This document shows, in pieces, positions 36,899 to 45,622 of a DNA stretch of 64,000 bases. Numbering within the stretch: position 1 is the stretch's first letter; every line of letters starts with the position of its first letter. The stretch is from a bacterium (GTDB taxonomy: Bacteria; Oederibacteriota; JAAXVQ01; JAUVAV01), in assembly GCA_021108215.1 (NCBI GenBank), contig JAIORK010000049.1, positions 124,001 through 188,000 of the forward strand. Reading direction: 5' to 3'. Under the pieces are notes generated by a model. It was not told the origin of the DNA. It worked only from the letters and a program-made list of their open reading frames with translations, and made no database searches. The translations under genes were made by a program, and so were the position numbers.

Positions 36899-38998
36899 TT
36901 ATTGGAGGGGGGGATCGGCTTCTTTGGAAAGAATATCCGCTTGAAAACAAATGGTTTGATTACGACCTTTTTCTTTAGCTGTATACAGGGCCTTATCCGC
37001 ATTTTTAAACATCATCTCACGGTTTTCCAATTTTTCCGAATAAGATGAAATTCCCATCGAAACTGTGATGGATACCTGTGGTACTTTTAAATCTCCCAAA
37101 AACCGGCATTCCAAAATCGAGTTCCGGATTCTCTCAGCAACAATAAGCGCACCTTCCATATTGGTCATCGGTAAAATAATGGCAAACTCCTCACCGCCAT
37201 ACCGGGCAACAACATCATTTTCCCGCACGGAACTTCCGGTTAACGCCGCAATCTCTTTCAAAGCCAAATCACCCGCCACATGCCCATAGGTATCGTTGTA
37301 ATGCTTAAAATGATCAATATCAAGAATAATCAAGCTAAAATCATTGCCATAGCGTTTGGAATGCGCATATTCATCTGTAAACCGAATTTGAAAAAAACGA
37401 TGATTGTAGACACCTGTCAAAGCATCGGTAATTGCCTGCTCCTTGACTTTTTGATAAAGACGGGCATTTTCAATCGCCATCACGGTCTGGTTGGCAACTG
37501 CTGAAATAAGCGTAATTTCATCATCCAAAAAATCATGTATTTCCCGCGTATCATCCACTGCCAAAACACCAATAGCCTCTTCTTTGAATACCAGCGGAAC
37601 GATCAACATGGTTTTAACGGTCAACATATCCCCCAACACTTCCGAAAAAAAAATTTTCTCCTGATCAGCCCCGATTTGCTGCGGAGTTAATGCTGCGAGT
37701 GTTTTAAAAAAAGCCGTATCCCGAATACTGTCCAAAGGCAGACGCATTTTCTCCAGAAGTTCCTCCTTCAATCCACTGGCAGCGACCGCATCCAGCGTCA
37801 CTTTCATATCATCAAACAACCAAACAATGCATCGGTTTACACCAATGCTATCCACGGCATGACGGGTGAGCAGTGCCAAAACTTCCTTAAGCTCCAGGGA
37901 CGAATTCACTTTCTGGGTCACTTCATTGAGCACTGTCATCTGAGCGGATTTTCGCAAAATCAAGTCAGCCTGCAATTCAAGCATCTGATTTTTTTCTTCC
38001 AATTCACGGGTGACATGCGACTGTTCCTGATAGAGCATGACATTTTTAAACGTAACCGCAATCTGTTGGCTGTACATCAGCAGAAGTTCTTTTTCCGTAT
38101 GTGTAAACAACTCATTTTTCTTCGCCCCCACCGCCAACAGCACCCCTAAGAGTTGTTCCGAAAATACAATCGGTACTGTAAGCAAATGTGCGGCATTGCT
38201 TAAAAACGCGAGCTTCTTCTTGGATTTGCTGTAATGGTTGTCAATCCGGGCGACACACAGCTCGGCTGTCTTTCCAATCGGGCCTTCACCCATACGCAAA
38301 CTATATTCACCATAAGCTTCACCCATCAAATTCGATGCACGTAAAACCAATTTTCTTTCCTGAACAGGACCATTGGTGTTTTTTTCCGGAACAAACAAAT
38401 AAATTTGTTTGTTCTTCAAAAGCATTCCGGCATGAAACACAATTTTACCCAACAAAGAATCCAGGTCCAGTTCAGTTGTAATACTTTGGGTGGTATGAAA
38501 AAGCACCGAACTTTCCAGTGTCTTTTCCCGAATCACTTGATCGGTGTATTCCAAATACGTGTGCATAATTTCTAAAAGACTTAAGGTCCAGAAAGCCTCT
38601 CCGGTGCGAATAATCGCCTTGGCCGAAGCGGCGGCGAACCATTTGGGTGTCATCGCGACCACCACTTCCCGCAGTGAAATCCATACCGTGATAAATGTGC
38701 TGAAAGAACGCGAAATGGTGACCTGTCGCAGCGCGTCTTTGCGCAGCTGTTTTAGTGCCAAATCAAGCCGGTTGGCTGACAATTTTTTATTAAGTTTAAA
38801 AAGCTCAGTAAAGATAAACTCGGTAACCGAAGGAAGGAACCGCTGATTGATATCGCCAATAAGCACATCCGGCATCCGGCTGAGAAAACGATCCAAGTGC
38901 ACAAGGATATCTTGGTGATTTTTTTCTATTTTCGTAAAAAGCGCTGATAATTTTTTTACATCAATTGTCGCGTTGAATTTTTCACGGCCTACTGCCAT
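36899..38998 (-). CDS. GAF-GAF-GGDEF diguanylate cyclase
   Basis: 699 residues. An all-helical N-terminus (about 10-160) resembling the RsbRD-like module of the kinase at 30.6 kb; two GAF domains (about 170-330 and 375-525); and a GGDEF domain (about 535-690) with the intact active-site motif RYGGEEFAIILP, preceded by DALTGVYNHRFF and DIDHFKHYNDTYGH. It should make cyclic di-GMP. No RxxD inhibitory site is evident just before the motif. The ATG at 38998 is preferred because GGGAAGGGAAGG is directly upstream; a TTG six codons earlier has none. It is 223 bases upstream of the KaiC operon, with its own or a shared promoter. No PilZ or EAL protein is in the window. Confidence 0.93.
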   Translation of the reverse strand: MAVGREKFNATIDVKKLSALFTKIEKNHQDILVHLDRFLSRMPDVLIGDINQRFLPSVTEFIFTELFKLNKKLSANRLDLALKQLRKDALRQVTISRSFSTFITVWISLREVVVAMTPKWFAAASAKAIIRTGEAFWTLSLLEIMHTYLEYTDQVIREKTLESSVLFHTTQSITTELDLDSLLGKIVFHAGMLLKNKQIYLFVPEKNTNGPVQERKLVLRASNLMGEAYGEYSLRMGEGPIGKTAELCVARIDNHYSKSKKKLAFLSNAAHLLTVPIVFSEQLLGVLLAVGAKKNELFTHTEKELLLMYSQQIAVTFKNVMLYQEQSHVTRELEEKNQMLELQADLILRKSAQMTVLNEVTQKVNSSLELKEVLALLTRHAVDSIGVNRCIVWLFDDMKVTLDAVAASGLKEELLEKMRLPLDSIRDTAFFKTLAALTPQQIGADQEKIFFSEVLGDMLTVKTMLIVPLVFKEEAIGVLAVDDTREIHDFLDDEITLISAVANQTVMAIENARLYQKVKEQAITDALTGVYNHRFFQIRFTDEYAHSKRYGNDFSLIILDIDHFKHYNDTYGHVAGDLALKEIAALTGSSVRENDVVARYGGEEFAIILPMTNMEGALIVAERIRNSILECRFLGDLKVPQVSITVSMGISSYSEKLENREMMFKNADKALYTAKEKGRNQTICFQADILSKEADPPLQ

Positions 38999-39031
38999 AC
39001 CGCCTTCCCTTCCCAATCAGAGATTTGCATT

Positions 39032-39083
39032 AATAAAAATCCACAGGCTGCGCCTTAACGAAGCGCTCACACGATAGGTCATT
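39032..39083 (+). repeat. Possible degenerate copy of the dispersed repeat (copy C)
   Basis: Carries AATAAAAATCCACAGG, which also occurs near 14121-14136 beside copy B, and ends with AGCGCTCACACGATA, a weak match to the CTAGC-CGATA end of copies A and B. It lies in the 212-base gap upstream of the GGDEF gene. Confidence 0.35.
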
Positions 39084-39210
39084 TTATTTTCTCACAAAAC
39101 CCGGTCTTTTTATACTCTTTCACTAATTCAGTTTCCCCGCTCTGATCCGGCACCCGGTATTCATACACCCTATTTATTTTCGGAATTTTCATGTCCCTGC
39201 TTAAATCACT

Positions 39211-40254
39211 TCATACAATCAACATGGCATCCCCATAACTGTAGAACCGGTAATTTTCCCGAACAGCCTCGGCGTAGGCTTGTTTGATGGCATGTGTGTC
39301 TGCCAGAGCACAAACCAGAATAAACAACGAGGACATTGGCAAATGAAAATTGGTCAGTAAACCCGCTACGATTTTCCATTGATAACCGGGATAAATAAAA
39401 ATATCGGTCATGGCATTTCCCGAAGACACGGCGCCGTTTTGCACGGCAGCCGATTCCAGTGCGCGTGCCGCCGTCGTTCCGCAAGCAATGATTCTTCCAC
39501 CCAGTCGCTTACTTTGGTTAATCATCCGGGCATTTTTTTCATCAATGGTATACTGCTCCGTATGTAAACGCCGGCCCGATACGTCCTCATCCGGTAAGGA
39601 TGCAAACGTACCCCACCCCACGTGCAGTGTCACTTCCGCCACACACACACCTTTTTGTTGCAGTCGTTTCAAAATCGACTGCGTAAAATGCAGACCGGCG
39701 GTGGGTGCGGCGACCGAGCCGTCCTGCCGGGCATAAACCGTCTGATACCGTTTCCGGTCTTCGTTCTCGGTTTTGCCGCCCGGCACTTTATCCGTTCGTT
39801 TGATGTAAGGCGGCAGCGGCGTTATCCCATACCGGCGAATCAACAGGCGTGCTTTGGCGGCAGACGCAAAACGAACATGCACAATGCCCTTACCCGGTAT
39901 GGCAGCAATAGTCATCCCATCCTCTCCCAGATAAAGTACCATTCCCGGTTTCAATCGCCGGCACGGTCGTGCCAACGCCTCCCAGATTCCCGGCGCGATC
40001 TCACGATGTAAAAATATCTCAATTTGAATCCCGGAAGATTTTTTCAAAGCAAACAATCTGGCGGGAATGACCTTGGTATTATTCAGTACCAGACAATCTC
40101 CCGGACGAAACCATTGACAAATATCCTTAAACACAGCATGGCGGAACCGGCCGGTTTGCCGCGGCACCAGCATAAGGCGTGAAGCGCCGCGTCGCAAGGC
40201 GTGTTGGGCAATACGTTCCGGCGGTAAATCAAAATCAAAATTACTAGGTCGCAT
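39211..40254 (-). CDS. queA: S-adenosylmethionine:tRNA ribosyltransferase-isomerase
   Basis: QueA moves and isomerises the ribosyl part of S-adenosylmethionine onto preQ1-tRNA to make epoxyqueuosine. 347 residues. Family blocks include MRPSNFDFDLPPERIAQ at the start, VLNNTKVIPARLF, GSVAAPTAGLHFT, LHVGWGTFASL, HTEQYTI and LLTNFHLPMSSLFILV. The ATG at 40254 follows GGGGGAG; a TTG four codons before is in frame but makes an atypical N-terminus. The gene starts 27 bases after the SpoIID gene and is the partner of tgt at 27-28 kb, from which it is separated by signalling genes. Confidence 0.96.
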   Translation of the reverse strand: MRPSNFDFDLPPERIAQHALRRGASRLMLVPRQTGRFRHAVFKDICQWFRPGDCLVLNNTKVIPARLFALKKSSGIQIEIFLHREIAPGIWEALARPCRRLKPGMVLYLGEDGMTIAAIPGKGIVHVRFASAAKARLLIRRYGITPLPPYIKRTDKVPGGKTENEDRKRYQTVYARQDGSVAAPTAGLHFTQSILKRLQQKGVCVAEVTLHVGWGTFASLPDEDVSGRRLHTEQYTIDEKNARMINQSKRLGGRIIACGTTAARALESAAVQNGAVSSGNAMTDIFIYPGYQWKIVAGLLTNFHLPMSSLFILVCALADTHAIKQAYAEAVRENYRFYSYGDAMLIV

Positions 40255-40281
40255 TTTCTCCCCCAAACCGGATTGAACCGC

Positions 40282-41508
40282 TTAATTGCCACACCGGCCA
40301 ATATCCGCCCCGGGATAAAAATGACGTAAAATATCACGATACCCGAAACCGCTTTTGGCCATTCCCAGTGCACCTTCCTGGCACATCCCCACACCATGCC
40401 CCCAGCCCTTACCCCAAAATGTCAGATTTTTGCCTGTGTCACGAAAATTAAATTTTGTACTTTTCAATTGGTCTGCACCGACCATCAATCTAAATGCCGA
40501 GGCTGCGATAATTTCCTTACCCTTGCTGTGCCGCACACCAACCTTTAAAACCCGTCCACTGCCATCCCGCCCCAGCAGATTAATGCTTTCAATTGCCCCG
40601 ACACCGGTTCCGCGTTTGCGCAAACGGGCTGCCAGTTCTTTGCGTGGAATTGTCATTTTCCAGGAAGCATGCGGTCCATCATCACAAAAACCGCACGCTG
40701 TCCCATTCAAGTAGGCCATCTCACTTCCCCAGACATCCTGCACATTGGCAGTATGCCCGCCACAATTAGAATGATAAAAAGCCGCAATAATCTTGCCGCG
40801 AAAACGCATCACCTGACCAAGGGTATCCCGAACCGCCCGGTTGGTACTGAGTTTCTCAGAATCATACCCGCCATACACCTGACTGTTGACTGTGGCGTCC
40901 AGGTCGTACGGCTGTTGGGCGCGTCCGCTCATTTTATAGAGCGCAAAAGACCGCGCAGCAACCGCCTGTACTTTCAGCGCCTCTTCGGGCCATTTGGCAG
41001 GCACCTCGTTCGGGACCACACCATAGAGATACTCCTCCAACGGCACATAATTAATCACCATCAATCCGCCCTTTTCTTCATTAATCCTAATCTCAATCTG
41101 ACCCCGGTAGTGCCGGTTTTTAACCTGGATCCATTCCTTGGCTTCCGGTACCAGACGGATCTTCGGACTGGCGATAAATTGACCGTTCATTAAAATCCGG
41201 CCATCCCGAATAACAATTTGGGCATCACTGGTCAAACGGATACTGCCCAGCTTTTTTTTAGTCCGCATATCATAGACACGCATCGGTCGATTGGAGGAAA
41301 TTGTAATTCTTTTACTGCTCTTGGCCAGTACAACACGGACATTCCTCTTCCGGGATGATTTCATCTTCGCGGCGGGCAGGGTCACTTTGTTGGCGATGAC
41401 CGTTTGCTTGACCGAAACCCGGCTGCAACCTATCAAGCCGGCACTCGTGATCAGTCCCGCTGCGAAAATCAATACGATGGCGTGAATACTTTTTTTCAGA
41501 TGCAACAC
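40282..41508 (-). CDS. SpoIID/LytB-domain lipoprotein (peptidoglycan lytic enzyme type)
   Basis: 408 residues. A lipoprotein signal ends in TSAGLIGC (cysteine about 28). After a beta-rich part (about 50-160) comes the SpoIID domain with LEEYLYGVVPNEVPAKWPEE and ALKVQAVAARSFAL (catalytic Glu in the VVPNEVP segment, by analogy with SpoIID), then NSQVYGG, SNCGGHTANVQDVWG and a final WGKGWGHGVGMCQEGA. SpoIID is a lytic transglycosylase that cuts glycan strands lacking peptides. Such proteins also occur in non-sporulating Gram-negatives, so this is not evidence of spores. GTG start with GGAGAC upstream. It lies between queA and a helicase-nuclease. Confidence 0.9.
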   Translation of the reverse strand: MLHLKKSIHAIVLIFAAGLITSAGLIGCSRVSVKQTVIANKVTLPAAKMKSSRKRNVRVVLAKSSKRITISSNRPMRVYDMRTKKKLGSIRLTSDAQIVIRDGRILMNGQFIASPKIRLVPEAKEWIQVKNRHYRGQIEIRINEEKGGLMVINYVPLEEYLYGVVPNEVPAKWPEEALKVQAVAARSFALYKMSGRAQQPYDLDATVNSQVYGGYDSEKLSTNRAVRDTLGQVMRFRGKIIAAFYHSNCGGHTANVQDVWGSEMAYLNGTACGFCDDGPHASWKMTIPRKELAARLRKRGTGVGAIESINLLGRDGSGRVLKVGVRHSKGKEIIAASAFRLMVGADQLKSTKFNFRDTGKNLTFWGKGWGHGVGMCQEGALGMAKSGFGYRDILRHFYPGADIGRCGN

Positions 41509-41566
41509 AACAGTCTCCTTTTTTTATCGTGCCGACGCTTCATTCATAGGTGAAGTCCGTAAATTT

Positions 41567-44485
41567 TTAAGAAACAGCATGCGGACACACCGTCCGGAAG
41601 GGACAATAATTGCATGTCCATACGCTGGGTTTGGGATCAAAACAATTTTCACGTATCTGTGCCGCTATTTCAGTAATGAGTTCCTCGGTTTTTAAAATCT
41701 TATCCGGATCCGGTTTGGCAACACCGGTTAATCCGCTATCCAGAAAATAAAGCACCACTTTTTCCGGCAATTTTTTTTCCATATGGAGCCATGCCGCAGC
41801 ATACATTTTAAGCTGGAGACTTTCCCGGGCTTTTTTGTCCGCTTCCTTTTGCTCAAAAACTTCAGAACTTTTAAAATCAATGATGCTGACCTCGCCTGAC
41901 GGTGAAACATCCACACGGTCCATTCTTCCGACAATTCTGTTTTTACCGACAAAATAACTAAAAGAATGTTCAATATATGTTGGTTCTACAGGGTTTAATG
42001 TATAATTGTTCATAAATAACTTTATTGCAGCAATCCCGGCGTTAAGGCGCAATTCCTCATGTTCTCTGGAAATAAAGCCCTCATTGACCCATGTATCCTT
42101 AAAAAGACCAATCACATCATCCTCGTTCAGCAGCTTCCCCCGCAGACGTTGACGGTAAAATTCCGAAACCGCAGTATGCAGTGCTTTACCGTATAAAATT
42201 GCATGATGCGGCAATACGGGTATTTTCAGCAAATGAATATATTTATATTTCAGCGGACAGGTTTTAAAATCATCAATTTGGTAAAAAGAGAGTGAGAGCG
42301 AAGCATCTTTTCCCAAAATTCCAACGGAATGGATCTCAGGCGCCTGTTGGGGTGCATGCCGCTTTATTTTTTCCAATGATGACAGGGTCACCAATTTTTG
42401 CTCATCCGGGACCACTTCTAAAGACTCAAGCACAAACCGGGAAACTTTATAGGCCCGTGCTCCGCCATAATCGCGCGCCGAAGACATGAGGAGCTGTTCT
42501 TTTGCCCGTGTCATGGCAACATAAAACAGTCGTCGCTCCTCCCCCAAAAAAGGATCTCCGCCGGACAATTCTTCTTTGGCCAATTCAAGCGGCAATGCCA
42601 ATGCTGATGACCGGTTGATGGAAGGAAATCGATTTGCCGCCAGCCCGGGTAAAAATACAATTGGAAACTCCAATCCTTTTGCACGATGAACTGTCAAGAC
42701 ATTGACCGCATCAATCTCTCCATCCATCTCCGATGTGCCGGGATCATCTCCAACAGATTCAAGCATCGTCAAGTGCTCGACAAAATGGATTACTTTATCC
42801 GACTGGGCAACATGTTCATATTTTTGCACCACATTAAAAAACTTCGAAAGGTTCTTGATAATTCTGTCTGCCGCAATGGTTTGCGCTTCAGTATAGTTGG
42901 CCAGCAGACGGCTCTCAGTTAAAAACCTGTAAAGAATCTGGCCGGTCGGAAGCGTGCGGGACATTTCCAAATACCGCTCAAGATCATCCAGGATTTTTTC
43001 CCCGGCCGCTTTTCCTGCATCACTTAAAAACGCATCACGATTACGCAATGCCTGCTTGAGCATCCGCTGCATGGGTTCATTTTTTTTTCTGGATTCCGCA
43101 GCCAGCCATGCCAGATCGACAATCGGCATTTGATAAACTTCCGAAGATGCCAATGCATGCAACGCCAGTCCATCCGCAGGATTGGCAATCAAACGTAAAA
43201 ACGCAATACACAGTCTGACTTCAGGCTGCCGGTACAGTCCTTGATTTCCTGAAAACCGAAAAGGGATCCCCTGCATATTCATGGACCTCAAATAGGGATC
43301 TGCATGCCGGTTCGCTCTGACCAGGAGTGCAAATTCCGACCAACCCCGGTCTGTACTTAATTTAAACGATTTGAGTCTTTCGGCAATCCAATCGGCTTCT
43401 GCCGATACTGTTTCAAAACCCTGATACAAAACCGGCACACTCTCGGTACGTTGCGAACGCAGCCTTTTGTTAAGCTGCTTTTTCACCTCCAGGCGTTCAG
43501 GATTGTTATGCTGGATAAGACGATAGGCAGCATCCAGAATTGTTTGCGTCGAACGGTAATTTTCATTCAAGACCTTGATGTCGGCTGATGGATAATAGTG
43601 CGTGAATTGCAGAATATTGGATATGGCGGCACCGCGAAATTTATAGATACTCTGATCATCATCCCCCACCACGGTAATATTCCCATTCTCACCGGCCAGC
43701 ATTCGCAGCAAAGCAAATTGTGCTGCATTGGTGTCCTGAAATTCATCCACCATGATAAACCGGTAACGCTGTTGATAATCCGCCAGCACATCAGGATGTT
43801 CCCTAAACAGTTTGAGCGTCAGGGTAATCAGATCCCCAAAATCCGCCAATCCGTGCTTGAGCAGTAATGCCTGGTAGCATGCATAAACATGCGCCAATTC
43901 TTTTTGTTTTTCCCAAGCAGCAATATCCGCAGGTTCGGCATCTTCACTATTATGTGTTTCCAACTGGTCGCAATAAGCCAAATAGGTCTCCGGCGTCACA
44001 TCTTCATCTTTGGCGCGTGAGATCACACGCAAAATCATTTGTAAATGCCGGGTTGGATCTGAGAGCGGTCGCAATTTATCCAGGCGGAGATCAAAAATAT
44101 GTTCCCGTAGAAAGATGAGTTGCTCCGCCGTGGAGAGAACTTTGTAATTCGGATTCATGCCCAAAAAAACACCCTGCTCGCGCAATACCCGGTCACCAAA
44201 GGCATGAAACGTACAGATGGTGCTATCGGTAAATCCATACGGCACCAATAAATCCACCCGGTTTTCCATTTCTTCAGCTGCCTTGTCCGTAAATGTCAGT
44301 GCCAGAATTTCCTTGGCGGAACAAAGCTTGCTGCTGACCATGTGGGCAATACGTTTTGTGATCACTGCGGTTTTCCCGGTACCGGCACCTGCGACCACAA
44401 GTTGCGGTCCACGGCCATGGGTCACTGCCTGCTTTTGTCCGGGATTCAGACCCTCAATAATTTTTTCCAGAGCGGATAATTTCAT
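41567..44485 (-). CDS. UvrD-type helicase fused to a PD-(D/E)XK nuclease with Fe-S-type cysteines
   Basis: 972 residues. A superfamily 1A helicase: Walker A AGAGTGKTAVI (about 32-42), VDEFQDTN, GDDDQSIYKFRGA, NENYRSTQ, TVHRAKGLEFP and FYVAMTRAKEQL. From about 730 a RecB-family nuclease domain: YGKALHTAVSEFY, GRMDRVD, VSIIDFKSS and QLKMYAAAW. One cysteine before it (FKTCPLKYKY) and three at the end (CNYCPFRTVC) have the AddB/Cas4 arrangement that ties the nuclease together with a [4Fe-4S] cluster. So helicase and nuclease are joined in one chain, a likely substitute for AddAB/RecBCD end-processing. Its ATG is 7 bases after the TonB-like gene, an odd neighbour. Confidence 0.92.
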   Translation of the reverse strand: MKLSALEKIIEGLNPGQKQAVTHGRGPQLVVAGAGTGKTAVITKRIAHMVSSKLCSAKEILALTFTDKAAEEMENRVDLLVPYGFTDSTICTFHAFGDRVLREQGVFLGMNPNYKVLSTAEQLIFLREHIFDLRLDKLRPLSDPTRHLQMILRVISRAKDEDVTPETYLAYCDQLETHNSEDAEPADIAAWEKQKELAHVYACYQALLLKHGLADFGDLITLTLKLFREHPDVLADYQQRYRFIMVDEFQDTNAAQFALLRMLAGENGNITVVGDDDQSIYKFRGAAISNILQFTHYYPSADIKVLNENYRSTQTILDAAYRLIQHNNPERLEVKKQLNKRLRSQRTESVPVLYQGFETVSAEADWIAERLKSFKLSTDRGWSEFALLVRANRHADPYLRSMNMQGIPFRFSGNQGLYRQPEVRLCIAFLRLIANPADGLALHALASSEVYQMPIVDLAWLAAESRKKNEPMQRMLKQALRNRDAFLSDAGKAAGEKILDDLERYLEMSRTLPTGQILYRFLTESRLLANYTEAQTIAADRIIKNLSKFFNVVQKYEHVAQSDKVIHFVEHLTMLESVGDDPGTSEMDGEIDAVNVLTVHRAKGLEFPIVFLPGLAANRFPSINRSSALALPLELAKEELSGGDPFLGEERRLFYVAMTRAKEQLLMSSARDYGGARAYKVSRFVLESLEVVPDEQKLVTLSSLEKIKRHAPQQAPEIHSVGILGKDASLSLSFYQIDDFKTCPLKYKYIHLLKIPVLPHHAILYGKALHTAVSEFYRQRLRGKLLNEDDVIGLFKDTWVNEGFISREHEELRLNAGIAAIKLFMNNYTLNPVEPTYIEHSFSYFVGKNRIVGRMDRVDVSPSGEVSIIDFKSSEVFEQKEADKKARESLQLKMYAAAWLHMEKKLPEKVVLYFLDSGLTGVAKPDPDKILKTEELITEIAAQIRENCFDPKPSVWTCNYCPFRTVCPHAVS

Positions 44486-44492
44486 AGATGGA

Positions 44493-45185
44493 TTACAACT
44501 TCAATTTGATGGTCAAGACGCCTTGCTGTTCTACTTGCTGCCAGTCATTGGGCAAAGGATCAAATAGAATCTTTCTTGCCAACTCAATCGCCTTTTGGTC
44601 TACATAGGGATACCCGGAGGTCTCCAGCAAAATCGCGGTTTTAACATCCCCTTCCGGCAATACCACCAGGGTCAAACGCAAACGCGTCTCTTCCGTGATC
44701 ACAGTTTTCAGTGTGGAAAAATCCGGTTCTTTATACCCACGGGCGGCAATATCCCCCGAAAGACTTAGTGTCCCGGTTGGTGATCCGGGTGTGCCCCAAT
44801 CACCTGCCCCCCGCCCCTCGGCAAGTTTTTCATCGGATTGACGCAAACGCGCTTTTCCGGCACCAATGGTTGTGCCGGTCCGGTCCCGGGATAATTCACG
44901 GATTATCTGTTGGCGCCTTTTTTCCCGCCAGGCGGCAATCTCCTCCGGCGTATGAGTCTGTCCGGTTTCATCCTGAACCGGACTGCCAATGGCGTCCCCT
45001 TGCGCCTTCACCCCCTCGTCAACCGATTTGGGTGCGCTGCTCCCGGCCAGGGTCACCTCAATCAACATAGGCATCTCTGCGATTGTGGCTTTTTGCAATT
45101 GCATACCGCTAAATAAAACAATCAAACCAATATGCAATCCAAATGTAATGCCAAAAGAAAATCCGGTCGTACGGTCCCAGGTCAC
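44493..45185 (-). CDS. TonB/TolA-type energy transducer
   Basis: 230 residues: one N-terminal membrane anchor (about 8-27), a long polar, Gly/Asp/Arg-rich periplasmic linker, and a small C-terminal domain with LRLTLVVLPEGDVKTAILLETSGYPYVDQKAIELARK, the TonB C-terminal fold pattern. It would carry proton-motive energy from ExbB/ExbD to an outer-membrane partner. The linker is not the Pro-Glu/Pro-Lys type of classic TonB and resembles the shorter TonB-like proteins of delta-proteobacterial gliding or transport systems. The GTG start overlaps the exbD stop by 4 bases with GGAGATTATG upstream. The closest candidate partner is the beta-barrel at 46-48 kb. Confidence 0.85.
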   Translation of the reverse strand: MTWDRTTGFSFGITFGLHIGLIVLFSGMQLQKATIAEMPMLIEVTLAGSSAPKSVDEGVKAQGDAIGSPVQDETGQTHTPEEIAAWREKRRQQIIRELSRDRTGTTIGAGKARLRQSDEKLAEGRGAGDWGTPGSPTGTLSLSGDIAARGYKEPDFSTLKTVITEETRLRLTLVVLPEGDVKTAILLETSGYPYVDQKAIELARKILFDPLPNDWQQVEQQGVLTIKLKL

Positions 45186-45622
45186 TTTTGCATAATCTCC
45201 TCTGAAAGCGCTTTCACCGGCAAGGGCTCGGCAGCCAGCACCAATTTGGCGGCACCTGCCTGACGGGCGATATCCAGTATCCTCACAGCATCGCCGTAAG
45301 GCACGTTTTTATCCGCAGAAACCGTAACCGTGGGATCACTCCCCGCTTCAAAATAATGACGTAAATTCTGCTCAATATCGCCGATTTTTACAATGGTCCC
45401 GTTTAAATAAATTTTATTCTCATCGGTCAGTGTAATTTGAAGATTCTCCGCCGTGGTAACCGCTTTTTTTGCATGAGCCTTGGGAAGATTAATATCAATA
45501 CTGGCTTTCATAATCAAAGGTGTCGTCACCATGAAAATAACCAAGAGCACCATCATAACATCTGTGAGCGGTGTAATATTAATCTCGCTCATCACACGAT
45601 TGCGTTGCGCGACCCGTCTCAT
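45182..45622 (-). CDS. exbD: ExbD/TolR family proton-channel subunit
   Basis: 146 residues with one membrane helix (about 20-40) whose start INITPLTDVMMVLLVIFMV holds the proton-carrying aspartate (about residue 22), the key residue of ExbD/TolR. The periplasmic part (ITLTDENKIYLNGTIV and VTVSADKNVPYGDAVRILDIARQAGAAKLVLAAEP) has the usual fold pattern. It overlaps exbB and tonB by 4 bases each (ATGA and GTGA), so the three are translated as a unit. TolR is the alternative name; the company of a TonB-like gene favours ExbD. Confidence 0.93.
   Translation of the reverse strand: MRRVAQRNRVMSEINITPLTDVMMVLLVIFMVTTPLIMKASIDINLPKAHAKKAVTTAENLQITLTDENKIYLNGTIVKIGDIEQNLRHYFEAGSDPTVTVSADKNVPYGDAVRILDIARQAGAAKLVLAAEPLPVKALSEEIMQK

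Noticed and set aside
40282..41508. SpoIID as a sign of sporulation
   Set aside because: SpoIID/LytB domains are widespread in non-sporulating Gram-negatives, and no other sporulation gene is present.
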